DNA of 64,000 bases from an uncultured Lachnospiraceae bacterium. Lineage in GTDB: Bacteria; Bacillota; Clostridia; Lachnospirales; Lachnospiraceae. This document shows, one piece after another, positions 61,837 through 64,000 of the stretch; the stretch's first letter is position 1, and the number at the start of each line of letters is the position of its first letter. The stretch is from assembly GCA_944381615.1 (NCBI GenBank), contig CALWLT010000006.1, positions 62,001 to 126,000 on the forward strand, given 5' to 3'. The notes beneath the pieces are model-generated. The model was not told where the DNA came from, did no database searches, and saw nothing but the letters and a program-made list of their open reading frames with translations. The position numbers were made by a program, and so were the translations under genes.

Positions 61837-62619
61837 TCAGCCCAGCGCCACATCCAGCGCCATCATCAGCGTAAAACCCAGAGCGAAGGACAGCGCTCCC
61901 ACATCCGAGTGTTCCCCCTGGGACATCTCCGGGATCAGTTCTTCCACCACCACATAGCTCATGGCCCCGGCGGCAAAGCTCAGCAGGTAGGGCAGCGCGG
62001 GAACGATCAGCCCGGCGGCCAGGATCGTCAGCCATGCGCCCAGCGGCTCCACCGCGCCGGAGAACACGCCTCCCGCAAAGGCGCGGGCCCGGCCCGCTCC
62101 TTCTGCGCGCAGGGGCATGGAGATGATAGCCCCCTCGGGAAAATTCTGGATGGCAATCCCCAGGGACAGCGCCAGAGCGCCCATTCCCGTGATCTGCCCG
62201 TCTCCGGCCAGATACCCCGCATAAACCACCCCCACCGCCATCCCCTCCGGGATATTATGCAGGGTAACGGCCAGCACCATCATGGTAGAACGCCGCAGCT
62301 GCGTGCGGGGTCCTTCCGCCTGTCCGCTTCTCTGGTGGAGGTGGGGAATCAGATGATCCAGTCCCAAAAGAAAAAGGATTCCGGCCCAAAAACCGGCAAC
62401 CGCCGGCAAAAAAGACCAGACTCCCGCCCCGGCAGACTGCTCCATGGCGGGAATCAGAAGGCTCCAGACGGAAGCGGCCGTCATGACGCCGGAAGCAAAA
62501 CCGGTCAGGCCCCGCTGCACCCGATCTCTCAGGCCTCTCTTCAGGAAAAAGACGCAGGCGGCGCCCAGCGAGGTGCCCGCAAACGGGATCAGCAGGCCAC
62601 AGATCACAGACCCTTCCAC
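61837..62619 (-). CDS. ZIP-family metal transporter (ZupT-like)
   Basis: Imports divalent metals (Zn, Fe, Mn) into the cytoplasm. 260 residues, about eight membrane helices. The metal path motifs are in LHNIPEGMAVGVVYAGYL (H-N-x-P-E-G) and IQNFPEGAIISMPL, and a further VVEELIPEMSQGEHSD near the C terminus. No long His-rich loop. It is preceded by an ideal promoter with a palindromic operator, so it is probably made when the metal is short. Co-directional with AraC and the ATPase genes. Confidence 0.92.
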   Translation of the reverse strand: MEGSVICGLLIPFAGTSLGAACVFFLKRGLRDRVQRGLTGFASGVMTAASVWSLLIPAMEQSAGAGVWSFLPAVAGFWAGILFLLGLDHLIPHLHQRSGQAEGPRTQLRRSTMMVLAVTLHNIPEGMAVGVVYAGYLAGDGQITGMGALALSLGIAIQNFPEGAIISMPLRAEGAGRARAFAGGVFSGAVEPLGAWLTILAAGLIVPALPYLLSFAAGAMSYVVVEELIPEMSQGEHSDVGALSFALGFTLMMALDVALG

Positions 62620-62622
62620 TGA

Positions 62623-62796
62623 TCAGACCGGGTCCCGGATTATCTCTGTTTTCGTCCTCAGCTGTGCCGCCCCGCAGCTGAGCCCGCCGCCACGCCTTTC
62701 GCAGCCGCCTTTCTCCGGTTCTGTCCCGTCCCCATACCAAAAATACAGCCTGGCCGCATTTTCTTTCCTGTTCATCCGATTCTGTCGTTCTGGCAT
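62623..62796 (-). CDS. Possible 57-residue leader ORF before the ZIP gene
   Basis: Starts with MPERQNRMNRKENAARLYFW; AAGGAG is eight bases before the ATG. It ends three bases before the ZIP start codon, so translational coupling is possible. It has two Cys and is Gly/Arg-rich, with no known domain. I cannot recognise a family. It may be a real small protein, a leader peptide, or chance; a TTG start 19 codons earlier would lie on the operator and is unlikely. Confidence 0.4.
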   Translation of the reverse strand: MPERQNRMNRKENAARLYFWYGDGTEPEKGGCERRGGGLSCGAAQLRTKTEIIRDPV

Positions 62797-62842
62797 CCCA
62801 CATTCTCCTTCCAATACAGGAAGATCCTGTCGTTTTCCTATA

Positions 62843-62858
62843 GTTAGTATCAACTAAC
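62843..62858 (-). promoter_or_regulatory. Palindromic operator, probable metal-repressor site
   Basis: GTTAGT-N4-ACTAAC, perfect in both six-base arms, lying over the expected transcription start of the ZIP unit. The TTAG/CTAA shape recalls DtxR-type sites. Which repressor binds is inference; none is encoded here except the AraC protein. Confidence 0.6.
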
Positions 62859-62868
62859 CACGAGGAAA

Positions 62869-62897
62869 ATTATAACGTCTCTCCCCCTGATTGTCAA
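62869..62897 (-). promoter_or_regulatory. Consensus sigma-A promoter of the ZIP unit
   Basis: On the minus strand exact TTGACA (62892-62897), 17 bases, exact TATAAT (62869-62874). The start is near 62862. With the palindrome at +1 this is a strong, repressed promoter. Confidence 0.9.
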
Positions 62898-62916
62898 GAA
62901 ACAAATATCCGGCAAC

Positions 62917-62966
62917 AAAAAAGGCCGCTGCGAAACAGACGAATCCTTCTCTGTTTCGCAGCGGCC
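62917..62966 (-). terminator. Rho-independent terminator of purH
   Basis: A perfect 17-bp stem (62923-62939 with 62950-62966) with a ten-base loop, followed on the minus strand by TTTTTTGTTG. It lies 13 bases after the purH stop and shields the ZIP promoter from read-through. Confidence 0.95.
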
Positions 62967-62978
62967 CCCTCTTTCCCA

Positions 62979-64000
62979 TTAATGATGGAACAGACGGATC
63001 CCCGTAAATACCATGACCATCCCGTATTTGTTGCAGGTCTCAATCACATTGTCGTCCCGCACGGAACCGCCCGGCTGAGCGATATACTGCACGCCGCTCT
63101 TGTGCGCGCGCTCGATGTTGTCGCCAAAGGGGAAGAACGCATCCGATCCCAGCGTCACGCCCTGCATCCGATCCAGCCAGGCCCGCTTTTCCTCTCTGGT
63201 AAAGACCGGCGGCTTCGTCCTGAAAATCTTCTGCCAGGCGCCCTCCTCCAGCACATCCATATATTCCTCGCCGATGTAAACGTCGATCGCGTTGTCGCGG
63301 TCCGCCCGCTTAATCCCGTCCACAAATTCCAGATTCATGACCTGGGGAGCCTGGCGCAGGAACCAGTTATCCGCCTTCTGTCCGGCCAGCCGCGTACAGT
63401 GCACGCGCGACTGCTGCCCGGCTCCGATGCCGATGGCCTGTCCGTCCTTTACATAGCAGACGGAATTGGACTGCGTGTATTTCAGCGTGATCAGCGAAAC
63501 GATCATGTCAATCTTCGCCGCATCCGGAAGCTCCCGGTTCTCCGTCACGATATTCGCCAGAAGTTCCCGGTCGATCTTCAGCGCGTTCCGCCCCTGCTCA
63601 AACGTCACGCCGAATACCTGCTTGTGCTCGACCGGCTCCGGAACGTAGGACGGATCGATCTCGATCACGTTGTAATTGCCGTTTTTCTTCGTTTTCAGAA
63701 TCGCCAGCGCCTCCTCCGTATAGCCCGGAGCGATGACGCCGTCCGACACCTCCCGCTTGATGATACGGGCCGTATCCTCATCGCAGACGTCAGACAGAGA
63801 AATAAAATCGCCGAACGAGGACATGCGATCCGCGCCGCGCGCCCGCGCATAGGCGCACGCCAGCGGCGAGAGCTCGCCCATGTCGTCCACCCAGTAGATT
63901 TTGCGCAGCGTCTCATCCATCGGGAGGCCGACCGCCGCGCCCGCCGGCGAAACATGTTTAAACGAGGTCGCCGCCGGAAGGCCCGTCGCCTCCTTTAATT
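62979..64000 (-). CDS. purH: Phosphoribosylaminoimidazolecarboxamide formyltransferase (PurH-type), 5' end outside window
   Basis: Transfers a formyl group from 10-formyl-THF to AICAR in purine synthesis. The part seen covers about 339 residues and runs off the right edge; the frame reads KEATGLPAATSFKHVSPAGA before the first in-window ATG at 63920, so that ATG is not the start. The KH pair in SFKHVSPAG is the catalytic Lys-His of the AICAR transformylase domain. Later marks are TLKYTQSNSVCYVKDGQAIG, GAGQQSRVHCTRLA and GSDAFFPFGDNIERA. Its spacing suggests a stand-alone transformylase of about 390 residues; whether an IMP cyclohydrolase domain lies upstream cannot be seen. Confidence 0.93.
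   Translation of the reverse strand, partial: LKEATGLPAATSFKHVSPAGAAVGLPMDETLRKIYWVDDMGELSPLACAYARARGADRMSSFGDFISLSDVCDEDTARIIKREVSDGVIAPGYTEEALAILKTKKNGNYNVIEIDPSYVPEPVEHKQVFGVTFEQGRNALKIDRELLANIVTENRELPDAAKIDMIVSLITLKYTQSNSVCYVKDGQAIGIGAGQQSRVHCTRLAGQKADNWFLRQAPQVMNLEFVDGIKRADRDNAIDVYIGEEYMDVLEEGAWQKIFRTKPPVFTREEKRAWLDRMQGVTLGSDAFFPFGDNIERAHKSGVQYIAQPGGSVRDDNVIETCNKYGMVMVFTGIRLFHH

Overview
The window looks like a piece of a high-GC, low-copy-repeat Firmicutes chromosome, most likely a clostridial gut bacterium of the Lachnospiraceae type. The evidence is a Gram-positive PolC replicase, TmcAL, a 60-residue L32, a WalJ-like hydrolase, strong AGGAGG-type ribosome sites, sigma-A promoters (several exact TTGACA-17-TATAAT) and many genes whose closest remembered relatives are clostridial. 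Almost all genes lie on the minus strand. No species call is possible from the sequence alone.

Left part (1-13.4 kb): a partial TetR gene and a MATE efflux gene on the plus strand face two large paralogous SH3/NlpC-P60 cell-wall proteins. Next comes a phosphate unit (Na/Pi symporter, response regulator, sensor kinase) with a PhoP-type box in front of it. A dipeptidase, a decayed MacB-like ABC exporter (two genes with internal deletions) and cardiolipin synthase follow.

Middle (13.4-50.8 kb): long housekeeping operons. These are an O-acetylhomoserine sulfhydrylase-type gene; pyrH-frr-uppS-cdsA-dxr-rseP-ispG-polC (translation recycling, isoprenoids, envelope lipids, replication); yceD-rpmF, then a secreted repeat protein and a patatin lipase, then plsX-acpP-rnc-smc-ftsY-ilvA-ClC; pta-ackA for acetate; tmcAL; and an anti-sigma-like gene followed by polA-coaE-walJ-like-ACT-PFL family-methyltransferase. 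Promoters were found for several of these units.

Right part (50.8-64 kb) is accessory. A tRNA-Leu(CAA) is followed 12 bases later by a complete IS1182-type element. Then come a two-domain carboxymuconolactone decarboxylase-like protein, a TetR-controlled pair of ABC exporter half-transporters with a 24-bp operator, and a metal cluster: an operator-controlled ZIP transporter with a possible leader ORF, an AraC regulator, two very small proteins (DUF6219-like and DUF6110-like) and an atypical P1B-type ATPase that lacks the usual CPC and HP motifs. The window ends inside purH.

The most interesting signals are the metal cluster and its cis elements (a repressor-type palindrome on an ideal promoter, and an intrinsic terminator directly before the ATPase), the Pho box, hairpins at the 5' ends of the nlpC2 and rnc messages, a 67-bp palindrome after rpmF, short minisatellites at five places, and three efflux-type genes within 11 kb that each carry clean internal deletions. 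I saw no CRISPR array, rRNA or prophage.
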